Assembly (NCBI GenBank): GCA_024276795.1
Contig: JAJRWK010000236.1
Span: forward strand, 1-39,347
DNA length: 39,347 nucleotides
DNA from: an archaeon
Lineage (GTDB): Archaea > Asgardarchaeota > Heimdallarchaeia > Heimdallarchaeales > JAJRWK01
Reading direction: 5' to 3'
The notes below the pieces were generated by a model that saw nothing but the letters and a program-made list of their open reading frames with translations, had not been told where the DNA came from and did no database searches. The position numbers and the translations under genes were made by a program. The first letter of the stretch is position 1, and the number at the start of each line of letters is the position of its first letter. Shown here in pieces: positions 1 to 10,001 of the stretch.

Positions 1-867
1 TGAGGAGCGGTGTTCTCCAGCATAAATGGGGAGTTGAATGTTCTTTTCCTGCACGTAGTTTTCTAGAGCTTCAGTGTATTGGCTAAGCGTGGTGATTTTG
101 ACTTTGATGTTGGAGGGTTTTATGGCTTTGACTGCTTTGAGTACATCAGGGTTGGGGAACATGTGGTCTACTCCATTCATGAGGAGATAGAGGGGGGTTA
201 TGGTGAATGGTTCTAGATCTCGTATTTTTTCAGTGATCGCTTGTTCAAGGGCTTCGGGTTTTGTCGGCAGTTCTGCAGCGTTAAAGTAACCAGTTGCGAG
301 GTAAATGGTTTTGATGTGTGCTTTGCTACGGGTTGTTCTTTTCCAGATGAATGGAGTCGTGGTGATGTCTTTAGGAACCCCTCGCCAGATTACGGCCCAG
401 TGGATGTCTGCAATATCATGAAGTAAATGTGGAATGACGCAACTGTGACCAAATTGGTCGGGTAGATAGCCAACATTACTCAATGGTATGTTGAGAGATT
501 GAGCAAGCTCTACGGAGTATTCCAAGTTGCGAATCAAGCTTTCTCCACTTACTAGCCATTCATCAGCAAGGATGTACCAAGGTCCAACGCTAAGTTTTCC
601 AGAGCGAATCAAGTTTGTGAGAGATTCTTGGTCTTGGGGAAATACTTCTAGGTAGTCTTCCAAAACGACGGTTTGTCCGTCAAAGGTGAAGTAGAAGCCA
701 GGGTTTTCTAATAGTGAGAAAAGACTACGTACTAGTTTTACGAGACGAGTTCTAAAGGATTGGAATGGCAAGTACCATTCTCGGTCCCAGTGAGTATGGG
801 GGACAACATAGGCGTATTTGTGGAGTTCATTGGAACGTGTCTGGGAATGGTTTGTGTCTTTGCTCAT
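1..867 (-). CDS. Glycoside hydrolase family 38-type alpha-mannosidase, N-terminal part (3' end runs off the window)
   Basis: Minus-strand frame open from ATG at 867 to position 1 (absent from the ORF track because no stop lies in the window). Translation includes YAYVVPHTHWDREWYLPFQSFRTRLVKL, LADEWLVSGESLIRNL, VGYLPDQFGHSCVIPHLL and LLMNGVDHMFPNP, typical GH38 motifs. Confidence 0.9.
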   Translation of the reverse strand, partial: MSKDTNHSQTRSNELHKYAYVVPHTHWDREWYLPFQSFRTRLVKLVRSLFSLLENPGFYFTFDGQTVVLEDYLEVFPQDQESLTNLIRSGKLSVGPWYILADEWLVSGESLIRNLEYSVELAQSLNIPLSNVGYLPDQFGHSCVIPHLLHDIADIHWAVIWRGVPKDITTTPFIWKRTTRSKAHIKTIYLATGYFNAAELPTKPEALEQAITEKIRDLEPFTITPLYLLMNGVDHMFPNPDVLKAVKAIKPSNIKVKITTLSQYTEALENYVQEKNIQLPIYAGEHRSS

Positions 868-1038
868 TTGATCTTTATGATAATTTGCTTGGTAATTAAT
901 AGGTTTTTTACAGATATTAGTGAGAGAAGCATTAGGAGAGAATATGAGGGCAGAGTAGTAGGGGAAGCGGGATTGCTGCTCTTGGGGGATATGTTCTTAA
1001 AAATGATTGTCTCTTTTTGTCTTAATTGTCGGTAGTGG

Positions 1039-3696
1039 TTGCGTAAGGTGACTGTTGTGAAGACGAGCACGAATTTGGTATTTATTTTGTTCTTGACGAT
1101 CGTAGCAGTAGTGATTCCGATAATGATTGTTGATCGAAATAACAATCCCTCTGCCTTAGAACTAAGCGTGTTTGTGGTTTCCTCGGTAAAGGATCGCGGA
1201 GTGTTGGATCATTTTAGCGTCGATAAGAGAATAACTGTTAACTTTGGGCCAGAGTTACCTAGTGATTTGTCAGAATACGATTCGTTGATTTTGGTTGATT
1301 ATGTCCCGGATTCTGTAGAACTGAGTTTGATTCAGGATTATGGAGGAGGAATTGTTGTTTTTATGGGGCCGATGCTAACGGCCAATGCATCACTGCTTCA
1401 GAGGATCGGTTTGTCTTCACAGAACCAAGGGGAGGTTATTGCTAGTAAAGTTGGTGATTTGCCAGTTATTCCTGACGGAGTTCCAGAGAATCCTGTGTTA
1501 GAGAATATCGCGTGGAATTCTGTCCCCACCATTTTCAATTACACAGATATTGCCTTGACGAATACGTTTGTGCGCACGTCTTCAACTAGTGAGAACCCGA
1601 ATATTCCGCTTTTTGGTTATAGCAATGACTACAGACATATTGCAGTGAATGTTTGGGTTACTGAGGGGAGAAACCGGGAATTCATTTTATGGCCGTATTT
1701 CAACTATTTAGTCTACGTCTTGTCTTGCATGAGTTCAGGGATTTCTGTGGATAGCTACGCTGTGTGGCCATATAGTCCCGTTCCTCATTTTAAGGCAACG
1801 GTTTTTTTGGGAGCAACCGTTGTGGTGATTACGGTCATCACGATGATTGGGTTTTATATCAGCAAGAAATATTCAGAACGATATGCGATTAGGGAGGAAG
1901 AATTGGAGGAAATCAGCAAAGAGCTTCCGCCACATCCTGATGACTGGGAAGACGTGGGAATGCATCGCCAGCTTGGGGGGTTCTTCGTGCAGTTATTGAT
2001 TGGGATTCTCATAGTCTTGCCAAATGTTGTCATGTCAGCACTGATTTTTCCGCTCTATGTTCTTCCTTCTCCTCAAGCCGTCGGGTTTTATGATTTCACG
2101 GTGAATTTTTTTCAGGCTCTGTGGTTGTTTTTTGACTTAGGAACATCAACCGTTCTTGTCGTGTTTTTCAACAAGCACAGGGTAAAGCGACCGACCTATG
2201 CGATTCGCTTTGTTCAGATTTTCATTTGGTATCAAATGTTAAGCGGGATTGTGCAGGTGTTCTTGGTTTCGTTCTTGGGCTCAATTTTCTTCCCTCACAC
2301 ATTTTTGGCTCATCTTTCATGGGTGTTTGTAACCTATGCCTTTTTCCAATGGCCGGCGTTTTATGTTGTCTTCATGTATTTGTTCCAAGCCATGAATCGG
2401 CACGATTACTATCAGATTCTGAATTTGTTACTGTATGGTGTGTTTAACATCACGGTTCAGTATGTGTTTATTGTTCTGTTCCGATTGTGGCTCGGCCCAA
2501 ATATCTTGATTGGTGAGTCTCTTGCTGGTGCCATTGGATTTAGTGTGGGTAATTATATGGTTCGAGTGTCAACTTTTCTTGTAGGCCTAGTGTTTTTCAA
2601 AAGACTTGGTTTTTCCATGAAAACATTGTTTAGGGTCGATTATGGTTGGCAAGATATCAAAGATGCGCTGAAATTTGGTTTCAAATGGACGGTGGGGAAT
2701 ATTTTTCCTCCTCTTGGGTGGCTCTTCCAAGTGTTTTTGCTTTCCGTGTACTTACCGAATTACACTCAGCAACAAGGATATTTTTCATTGGCGTGGAATT
2801 TTGCCTTGATTGTAATGATTGTGGGATTGTTTGCCCAGTCTCTGCTTTCAGGAGTTTCTGAGTCTTATCACGCAAACAAGCCAGTATTAACCCAGTATTA
2901 CGCATTAAGTGGTCTGAAGTGGGCAGCATTTTTCGATTTGTTTTTCGTTGCAGCACTTCTTGCAGTGGGGCCTCGTTTTATACTAGGAGGAGCAGGAATT
3001 GACTGGAGAGGGGCAGCCATATTGATGCCGTGGTTGTTGCTGTTTCATGCTTTAGGATATTTCTCATGGGTAGGGGATTGGATGTTTGCAGGTTCTGATA
3101 GGCCTGGAATGGCGGCAATAAGCTGGGTTATTGAGCAAACCTTGAGAGCGTTGTTATTGTTCTTGTTCATTCCCCGTTATGAGTTCTTTACAAGAGTCTT
3201 TGATTCACCTTTGGTTGCAGTAATGTTTGCCTATATTCCAGCTTTGATAGTCAAGAATGTCTACATGTGGTGGGGAATCAGAAGATCAGAATATTTCCGT
3301 TTTCCGTGGAAAGATTGGTATTGGCAAGGAATTGTTGCGCCAGTATTGACCGCTGGAACATTCTATATTGTTATTGAAGTGATTGCGAGAGCGATATGGC
3401 GAGTGGATATCGTAACGTCAGTCTTGTTACTTCTCATAGCGACTCTCCCAGGGCTTTATTTGTTTGCATTTCTCTCTGGATTATTTGGGACATTTGACGA
3501 TATGACATTGAGTGAGTTTGAACGTGCCGTTAATATGGCTGGTGCTCTGAAATTCATGACCATTCCTTTGTTTAGGAGCACAAGAATAGGCGCCCGTCTT
3601 TCTCCATTCCACAATCGTTTTCCTATCACGATTTTCCAACAGGCTCAATCGGAAGCAGAGATCCTAACTTCAGAGAAGAAGAGGTTGATCATTTAG
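1039..3696 (+). CDS. Large polytopic membrane protein: N-terminal anchor plus extracytoplasmic GATase-like domain fused to a MATE/polysaccharide-flippase-like multi-TM region
   Basis: 885-aa ORF (TTG start at 1039, exact start uncertain); N-terminal TM, soluble domain LILVDYVPDSVELSLIQDYGGGIVVFMGP, then many hydrophobic segments. Confidence 0.7.
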   Translation: MRKVTVVKTSTNLVFILFLTIVAVVIPIMIVDRNNNPSALELSVFVVSSVKDRGVLDHFSVDKRITVNFGPELPSDLSEYDSLILVDYVPDSVELSLIQDYGGGIVVFMGPMLTANASLLQRIGLSSQNQGEVIASKVGDLPVIPDGVPENPVLENIAWNSVPTIFNYTDIALTNTFVRTSSTSENPNIPLFGYSNDYRHIAVNVWVTEGRNREFILWPYFNYLVYVLSCMSSGISVDSYAVWPYSPVPHFKATVFLGATVVVITVITMIGFYISKKYSERYAIREEELEEISKELPPHPDDWEDVGMHRQLGGFFVQLLIGILIVLPNVVMSALIFPLYVLPSPQAVGFYDFTVNFFQALWLFFDLGTSTVLVVFFNKHRVKRPTYAIRFVQIFIWYQMLSGIVQVFLVSFLGSIFFPHTFLAHLSWVFVTYAFFQWPAFYVVFMYLFQAMNRHDYYQILNLLLYGVFNITVQYVFIVLFRLWLGPNILIGESLAGAIGFSVGNYMVRVSTFLVGLVFFKRLGFSMKTLFRVDYGWQDIKDALKFGFKWTVGNIFPPLGWLFQVFLLSVYLPNYTQQQGYFSLAWNFALIVMIVGLFAQSLLSGVSESYHANKPVLTQYYALSGLKWAAFFDLFFVAALLAVGPRFILGGAGIDWRGAAILMPWLLLFHALGYFSWVGDWMFAGSDRPGMAAISWVIEQTLRALLLFLFIPRYEFFTRVFDSPLVAVMFAYIPALIVKNVYMWWGIRRSEYFRFPWKDWYWQGIVAPVLTAGTFYIVIEVIARAIWRVDIVTSVLLLLIATLPGLYLFAFLSGLFGTFDDMTLSEFERAVNMAGALKFMTIPLFRSTRIGARLSPFHNRFPITIFQQAQSEAEILTSEKKRLII

Positions 3697-3901
3697 CAAG
3701 TCTTGCGAAGGGGAAAAATAGAGGGTTTTCAGGATTTTTTGTGAAGGATTGGAAAAATTTCGTTCTTATTGAATAGGATGAATCTTTGTTTTTTGTGGAA
3801 GGTTATTCACTAATCTGAGAAATGCTAGATGGTAACATGCGTAGGATTTGGGGGGTTCGAAATCCTCTTATGTTTCTGAGCTAGTTTCCTTTTGATTTAT
3901 A

Positions 3902-4549
3902 ATGAGTGACCAAGTGTTTATTTTGAGAGTTTATTGTTTTTTAATGATTGGTTTACTATTGTTTCCCGTTTCACCAATCAACGGACAGGGAACAATCGTG
4001 AGTTTCCCGTTTCTTGACATAGAGGGGAATATTAGGGCGATGGATGAATTCGCGGATAAGCCCGTTATTCTGGAATGGGCCGCTTCATGGTGCACGATCT
4101 GCAAGTCTAACCAAGAAGCGATGAATCAGATTTATCGAACGTATAGGGATTACGTATATTTTGTTTCAATTTCTTACGGAGGGTCCGGAGATAACATAGA
4201 GAAGGTTCGAAAGATGAAAGAAGATAGGGGATATGATTGGCTTTTTGGACTGGATCATGAGAACTTTGCAGCAGATTTTGGTGCGGCAAACGGTCACGTG
4301 TGGATTCTAGATTCTGGGTTGAGCTTGGTGAAAAAATGGGAGTCTCAGTTAGTTTCTGCTTCCCAGTTACATGATGAATTGAAAGAGTTGGTTTCTGTGA
4401 ATGCCTCGGAGATCAGTGTTGAATTTGATACTGAGCCGCCTATCAGTGCTGATTTTGTTTCATTTTCGTTCCTACCGTTGCTATTTGGGATTTTAGCGAC
4501 GGCCATTATGTTTGGAACGAAGGAGAAGAAAAAGTGGAGAAGGATTTGA
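3902..4549 (+). CDS. Secreted/membrane-anchored TlpA/ResA-like thioredoxin-fold protein
   Basis: N-terminal signal-like segment, ILEWAASWCTICKSNQEAMNQIY (CxxC), C-terminal TM. Confidence 0.8.
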   Translation: MSDQVFILRVYCFLMIGLLLFPVSPINGQGTIVSFPFLDIEGNIRAMDEFADKPVILEWAASWCTICKSNQEAMNQIYRTYRDYVYFVSISYGGSGDNIEKVRKMKEDRGYDWLFGLDHENFAADFGAANGHVWILDSGLSLVKKWESQLVSASQLHDELKELVSVNASEISVEFDTEPPISADFVSFSFLPLLFGILATAIMFGTKEKKKWRRI

Positions 4550-4550
4550 G

Positions 4551-5261
4551 ATGGGGTTTTCAGCATTGATGATTGTTTTCTTCCTTGGTGTAACTGCAAG
4601 TTTTTCTCCGTGTTTGTTTCCAATTTTGCCTTCTTTCCTAGCGTTCATCGTGAAGGCGGGTGAAAACCCTCTGCGAGGCTTGATAGCGGCAAGTCTTGTT
4701 ACTCTGGGTGCGATGACTATTTTTGTGCTTCTTGGCTTTGTAACATCAAACGTGCTGTTATTTTTCAGCAAGAATTTCACCTATTTCAAGCTCTTACAAG
4801 GTGTGTTATTATTGGTGATAGGAATATTGATTCTATTGAGAATTGATTTTCAGGCTTCAATGATGTCTGCGATCAATACAAAGATTCAGACACTGTTAAG
4901 TTCTGACCGTAACCCATGGATTGTTTCATACCTACTAGGGCTAGTTTTCACGTTGATTGCTGCTCCTTGTGCTGTGATTTATTTTATCGCAGTGTTTACC
5001 CTGGCAGCGAGTGAGACGGTATTTTTCTCCATGGCGATGATGCTAGTGTTCTCCACGGGTCTTGGTGTTCCTTTTTTCCTTCTCGGTTTTGTTTTTCCCT
5101 TGTTTTCATCTCCTCAGCATCTTTCTCATGACATACAAAGGCTCGTTCAGAATATTTTCCCCCGAATTGCAGGAGGGATTATTGTTCTGGTAGGGTTGTT
5201 CTTGATAATTGATTCAGGGTTATTTGGATTTCTTGAGGTTGTGAGAAGGATTATTACTTGA
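4551..5261 (+). CDS. CcdA/DsbD-type transmembrane thiol-disulfide transporter
   Basis: Multi-TM protein with TASFSPCLFPILPSFLAF and IAAPCAVIYFIAVF; ATG at 4551 lies one base after the TlpA-like stop (the ORF track start at 4512 is upstream in frame). Confidence 0.8.
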   Translation: MGFSALMIVFFLGVTASFSPCLFPILPSFLAFIVKAGENPLRGLIAASLVTLGAMTIFVLLGFVTSNVLLFFSKNFTYFKLLQGVLLLVIGILILLRIDFQASMMSAINTKIQTLLSSDRNPWIVSYLLGLVFTLIAAPCAVIYFIAVFTLAASETVFFSMAMMLVFSTGLGVPFFLLGFVFPLFSSPQHLSHDIQRLVQNIFPRIAGGIIVLVGLFLIIDSGLFGFLEVVRRIIT

Positions 5262-5340
5262 AGAGAAAATGCGGTGGTTTTAGGTTCAGAAGAAGCGAGG
5301 AGAGGAGAGGAAAGACAAGTGGTGAGTAGTTTTGCAGTGA

Positions 5341-6360
5341 TTATTGTGGCCAGTGGTCTTGAATGAATTGCATTGCTAGCTCAAGCAGATAGCCAAAGTT
5401 CGATGCGGAATGTTCTTGACGGTAGGTTGGGAACTTGTAGTCGAAGTAACTAGTTTGCGTTGACTTATACCAGTAGTAGGTTTTTCCAAACCAGACAAAG
5501 TAATCAGTGGAAGGATCGTCAAAGTTCATGGCTGAGTGATAGGGGATAAAGTCAACGGCATTGTTTGAAATCATGGTGTATGATGTTACGGGGTGGTACT
5601 TGGTATGGACTACTAGGTCATCCCAGGTAACAGCCCAGTAGCCTTCTCCGTTTGACATTGCGAATGCTGCGGTTGTCATTGGTCCGATGACGGTGGATAG
5701 GAACGTGGGCGTTTCTACGGAACGTAGCCAGCCGTAGAGCTCATTATAAAGATCGCTTCCATGATACATTTGTTGTCCTGCGGGGGTGAGTGTGAAGAAA
5801 TCAACTATTAGTCCGGCTAATGCGTCGATGTAGTTTGAAAAGTATACGCCATGGTGGGGTGAGTCTAGGGTGAGGAAGATGTCGACACCCATGTTGGAGT
5901 TCTCTTGAGCAAACATTACCCTGGACACAATTCCTCCCATGGAAGCTCCAGCAAGTGCGAGGGGATAATCCCCTGTGAACCAAGTGTCAAGGTATCGTAT
6001 AAAGTCGGCAAGGTTTTCCGCATTTTGCTCGATCCACAAGTCTCCATCATAATAGTCGAAGATGATAACGTCGTATCCTTTGCTATTCATGTCTGCGATT
6101 AGCGTATCATACATGGTTAGGGCGTCGTCTACCGTGAAACTGTTGTCTGGATCAAAGCCCAGGACCACAATGATTGGCTTGTCAAGGTCTCCTGCTATTC
6201 GCCATTCGGTAATGTAGCCTGCGTGGCCGTTGTATGTAGCTTTTTCGTAGTGAAAGCTTGTCACAGCTTGGACGTTTAACAAGCCAAATTGTAGCATGCT
6301 AAATATTAGGATCCCCACGATTAGTGGGAATGATATTTTCCTATTTGCTTTCAGAATCAT
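5341..6360 (-). CDS. Secreted alpha/beta-hydrolase (lipase-like)
   Basis: Signal-like N-terminus; GASMGG nucleophile elbow (GxSxG), LDSPHHGV motif. Confidence 0.7.
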   Translation of the reverse strand: MILKANRKISFPLIVGILIFSMLQFGLLNVQAVTSFHYEKATYNGHAGYITEWRIAGDLDKPIIVVLGFDPDNSFTVDDALTMYDTLIADMNSKGYDVIIFDYYDGDLWIEQNAENLADFIRYLDTWFTGDYPLALAGASMGGIVSRVMFAQENSNMGVDIFLTLDSPHHGVYFSNYIDALAGLIVDFFTLTPAGQQMYHGSDLYNELYGWLRSVETPTFLSTVIGPMTTAAFAMSNGEGYWAVTWDDLVVHTKYHPVTSYTMISNNAVDFIPYHSAMNFDDPSTDYFVWFGKTYYWYKSTQTSYFDYKFPTYRQEHSASNFGYLLELAMQFIQDHWPQ

Positions 6361-6547
6361 TTAGTATCACTCTAGGTGTTTTTGATCTTCGGAGCGATCC
6401 GAAAATCGATTCAATTTTAGTAATGCAAGTTATAAATATATCGGGCGAATTTGTTCAAATGAGCGGTTCGTGCTAAACGGATTAGGGTAAAAGAAAGGGG
6501 AGGAAGCTGAGAGAGGGAGCAGAGATTCGCGATGTGTTCGTGAAGAT

Positions 6548-9500
6548 TCAAGTTGCTTTTTTCTTTCCTAGTTTCTTCTTGAGGAGTTGAATCGCCGTGT
6601 AAGTGGTTACAGCTATGCCCAGCCCAACATAAACACCATACTCTTGTACTGTTGTGTTTACCGATTTTTCTGCTTTGGCAAGGAGATCTTTGGGGTTCTC
6701 CACGTTGTATGATTGGCTGAAAGCTTGAGAGTTCCCAGCATTGTCGAGAACAGTAAAAGTGACGTTGTGAACGCCATTGCTTACTTTTGTTGTATCCCAT
6801 AGCACGGCTAGTGGAGAGGTGCTACCAAGGGACATGGTTTCATTATCTATTGTTAGAGTTAGTTCACTGATGCCACTTCCATCGTCTTGAGCAATTATTG
6901 TGAAATTAACAACTCCGGTTAAGGTTTGATGAGGCAGTGGTCCCAAGACGTTTATTTCTGGCGGGATCAGATCCTTTACGATATAGGCAAGTGGGGAGTT
7001 TTCTGAACCGATTGTGGCTGTTTGTCCATAGATGTCTGCGGCTATGACGTAGTAATTTACAATTGTTCCCCAAGGTTGCGGTGGAATAGTTGCCCAGTAG
7101 AGGATCGTTGATTCATTCATTTGTTCTTGTTTCCACTCGGAGTTGTTGATTTGATAGTAAAGGGTTACATGTCCTATGCTCGAGTTATCTTGTGCACTGA
7201 TATATACGGTGGTGGGTTTTCCATATTGAGGGATTTGAGGATTGAGAACCAAAGAGGACAATAATGGAGCTGAAAAATCGTTAAGTAATTTTAAATAGAT
7301 CCCACTTAGGGTTTTGATGTTGTTTTCCTGGTCGAATGCCCTGATTATTAATTCGTATTTTCCATTGGATAGTTGCCGGGAGTTCCATTCGAAAGAGTAC
7401 GGGCTCTGAGACACATTCTCGATAAGGGTTGAGTTTAAGTAGAATTCAACAAATTTTACTCCGCTACCTTCATCTTGACATATTGTGGAAAACATGATAG
7501 TGTTTTGTAGTATGGAATTGTTTACGGGGTTTTTCAAACCAATTGTTGGTGGTTTGTCGTCTCCTATTCTGACGGTATAGTTTAATCCTGCATTGTCAAA
7601 TATTGCCGAGTTCCCATAAATGTCTGAGAGAGTAATGTAGTAAGAGATTATCGTTCCATACGAGAACGCGGGAAATGTAAATTGAAACCATTGAGAGGCT
7701 GTCTCGTTCTTGGTCCCTAACAATACTGCGGAAGTCTTGCTTGTGGTGTAGGAAAGGGTAATGTTGCTTATTTTTGCATGTTCGTCCATGGCTTTGATTT
7801 CTAAGATTGTTTGCCGGTAGTATACTGGAGGGAATTGTTGCCGCAGTTCTATTAGTTGAGGGGGAGTCGTATCTAAGAAGAATTCCACATTGTCAAATAG
7901 AACGGTTGATGGTGCAGATCCGAAGGTTTGAAGACCAAGATATACGTAAGCAATGTGGTATGTAGCATATCCAAAAGTAGTGTTCAGATCTTTTTGCAAG
8001 TTTCTTTCAAAGACGTTCCATTGACTAGTTATGTTGAACTGAGGAGCTAATAGATACGCACGATAGGAGTCATTGGCGAGGTTAAATGTCCCACCAAGTA
8101 TGTACCATAGTTCGCGGGAATTATCGAAGGTGATCCTAGCATAAGCCATTGTATTTCCTTCTATGTTGAGTTGATCTATCCTCCATGTGAAGGAGAGGTA
8201 CAGAGAATCTGTGACCCGCCAGTTGTTGTAATAGCGTAGCAAATTGGCTTGGTCATTTCCGTAGCTAGTAATGTTAGCAATCCAGTTTTCGGTGTTGGAG
8301 TATTTCACGTGATGTAGGAACGCGTTGTTTCCAATGTTGCGCCATCCAGGGATGGGATATGTCGTGCCGTTATCAACGTATTCAAATTCGGGATCCCCAT
8401 TAAGGTGTGCAAGGAATTTGAGATCATCGAACAATATCGTGCCTGAAGAATTGGCTTGTAAACCAAGTTGTATCCTAAAGGAAAAGGAATAGGTAAGAAG
8501 ATTTGTGTAATTCAGCTTCCAAAATAAGTCATAAAGGTCTATTGTTTCATTTATCCAAGTATTTTTTGTGCCAAGGCTTGGTGAGGAAACAATAATTGTT
8601 TGGGAGGTGTTAGATGGTAGTGGTTCTTGACTATCATAGCTAAGGTAGTATTGAATAACATAGTGTCTACTCGAATTCCGAGCTTGGATTTCTAGATATA
8701 CGTGTTGTCCTCCATTTGAAGTTCCATTGTATTTCCAAGAGAAGGTGACTAGTGTTGTATTGGGTTTGTATGGATAGTGGCCTCGAGGCTCGTAGTAGTC
8801 AGCCCACCGTAGATCCTCGTAGCCAGATGCGTCGGGGGCAAATTTTTTTATTGTCATGTTGAATGATTGGTTTCCTTCTACGCTGTCAGAAGATGTTGTA
8901 TAGTAGCTCTGCGAGGGTTCGTGTCTAGACCAATACATGTTGTCCCCTTGTTCAAAATCACCATTTGCAGCAAAATAGTCGTAGTTTGTACTATTTTTGA
9001 GGCTAACGTCATCAACGATGAGGATAATCTGGTTGCTTGAGCCAACGGAGTTATAGAGATAGTATCGGAAACTGCTAAGATAGAGGGGGGGTGATATTGT
9101 GCCGAATAAGGTTTCAAAGTCACGCGTGAAGTTTCTGGTGAAGAATTGCCATGTTCCAAAGGATGTTGTGTTTAAGATGAGATACTTTGTGTTTGTTTGG
9201 TTGGATGGGATTCCTGTCGCTTCCAACATTAGGTAGTAGTATACGGAGTAATAGCTTGTTGTGTTGGAAAAGCTAACATAAAGATATGCTACATCGCCCG
9301 GATCGATTTTGTTGATTGGGGGGAGGTAGTAGAAGAAAGTTCCTTGCAAATTTTCATCAACGAAAGGGTAGTTTGAGAAATACCTGTGAAGATAGGCATC
9401 CCCACTAAATATTTCCCCGTGACTACTGAGAACCCCACTATAGGAACCCCCATGAGTAATTGCTTGGTAGGTCCCATTTGATTCTGAGTACTCGCTACCA

Positions 9501-9811
9501 TCGAGTGTAAGGGGTGTGAGGGGTTTTCCAGAATTGTCTGTTGCTTCGAAAGAGCCTGATCCATTTAAAAGATCGAAGAGATAAGTATCACGAGTTTTAT
9601 TGGCCGCAATCCCGAGAGGAGCGATGTTGGATTGTTTAGAAGGAAATACTGTAGTTGACTTAGAAGGAGAGACAAGGGCAGGAGGTACTTCAGTTGGGAG
9701 GAGGTTTACATCTAGGGGGGGTTGTTTATTATTTATTGTTGAATTAGCAAGTGGGGGTGATCCTAGTGAACTGGTAATGATGATTGCTAAAATCCAGATT
9801 TTCATCTTCAT
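6548..9811 (-). CDS. Large surface protein: signal peptide, repeated beta-sandwich/CBM-like modules, tandem Ig-like (Big) domains, C-terminal TM anchor with KKK tail
   Basis: 1087 aa; repeated FDD/FDNVEF modules, four DxxxPP...-led Ig-like modules (e.g. DDKPPTIGLKNPVNNSI...VEFYLNSTLIENVSQSPYSFEWNS), very many N-x-S/T sequons, C-term YGVYVGLGIAVTTYTAIQLLKKKLGKKKAT. Confidence 0.75.
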   Translation of the reverse strand: MKMKIWILAIIITSSLGSPPLANSTINNKQPPLDVNLLPTEVPPALVSPSKSTTVFPSKQSNIAPLGIAANKTRDTYLFDLLNGSGSFEATDNSGKPLTPLTLDGSEYSESNGTYQAITHGGSYSGVLSSHGEIFSGDAYLHRYFSNYPFVDENLQGTFFYYLPPINKIDPGDVAYLYVSFSNTTSYYSVYYYLMLEATGIPSNQTNTKYLILNTTSFGTWQFFTRNFTRDFETLFGTISPPLYLSSFRYYLYNSVGSSNQIILIVDDVSLKNSTNYDYFAANGDFEQGDNMYWSRHEPSQSYYTTSSDSVEGNQSFNMTIKKFAPDASGYEDLRWADYYEPRGHYPYKPNTTLVTFSWKYNGTSNGGQHVYLEIQARNSSRHYVIQYYLSYDSQEPLPSNTSQTIIVSSPSLGTKNTWINETIDLYDLFWKLNYTNLLTYSFSFRIQLGLQANSSGTILFDDLKFLAHLNGDPEFEYVDNGTTYPIPGWRNIGNNAFLHHVKYSNTENWIANITSYGNDQANLLRYYNNWRVTDSLYLSFTWRIDQLNIEGNTMAYARITFDNSRELWYILGGTFNLANDSYRAYLLAPQFNITSQWNVFERNLQKDLNTTFGYATYHIAYVYLGLQTFGSAPSTVLFDNVEFFLDTTPPQLIELRQQFPPVYYRQTILEIKAMDEHAKISNITLSYTTSKTSAVLLGTKNETASQWFQFTFPAFSYGTIISYYITLSDIYGNSAIFDNAGLNYTVRIGDDKPPTIGLKNPVNNSILQNTIMFSTICQDEGSGVKFVEFYLNSTLIENVSQSPYSFEWNSRQLSNGKYELIIRAFDQENNIKTLSGIYLKLLNDFSAPLLSSLVLNPQIPQYGKPTTVYISAQDNSSIGHVTLYYQINNSEWKQEQMNESTILYWATIPPQPWGTIVNYYVIAADIYGQTATIGSENSPLAYIVKDLIPPEINVLGPLPHQTLTGVVNFTIIAQDDGSGISELTLTIDNETMSLGSTSPLAVLWDTTKVSNGVHNVTFTVLDNAGNSQAFSQSYNVENPKDLLAKAEKSVNTTVQEYGVYVGLGIAVTTYTAIQLLKKKLGKKKAT

Positions 9812-10001
9812 TTTTGTTTATCCTCCTAGTGGAATAGATTTAATAAAATGAGTTATTGTTTGATTTTCTTTCATCTATGGTGTTTTTAAGTAATAAAACA
9901 TGCGCAGAAGAAATTAAATATGAGAAAACATAGAACCGAGAGGACACAAGAGTATTTGGACTAATGTTGCTGAGAACACAAAACAGTGTATTTGAAAGCA
10001 A

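Noticed and set aside
6417-6800. 127-aa minus-strand ORF overlapping the end of the large surface protein
   Set aside because: Out-of-frame overlap with a convincing CDS; composition not protein-like.
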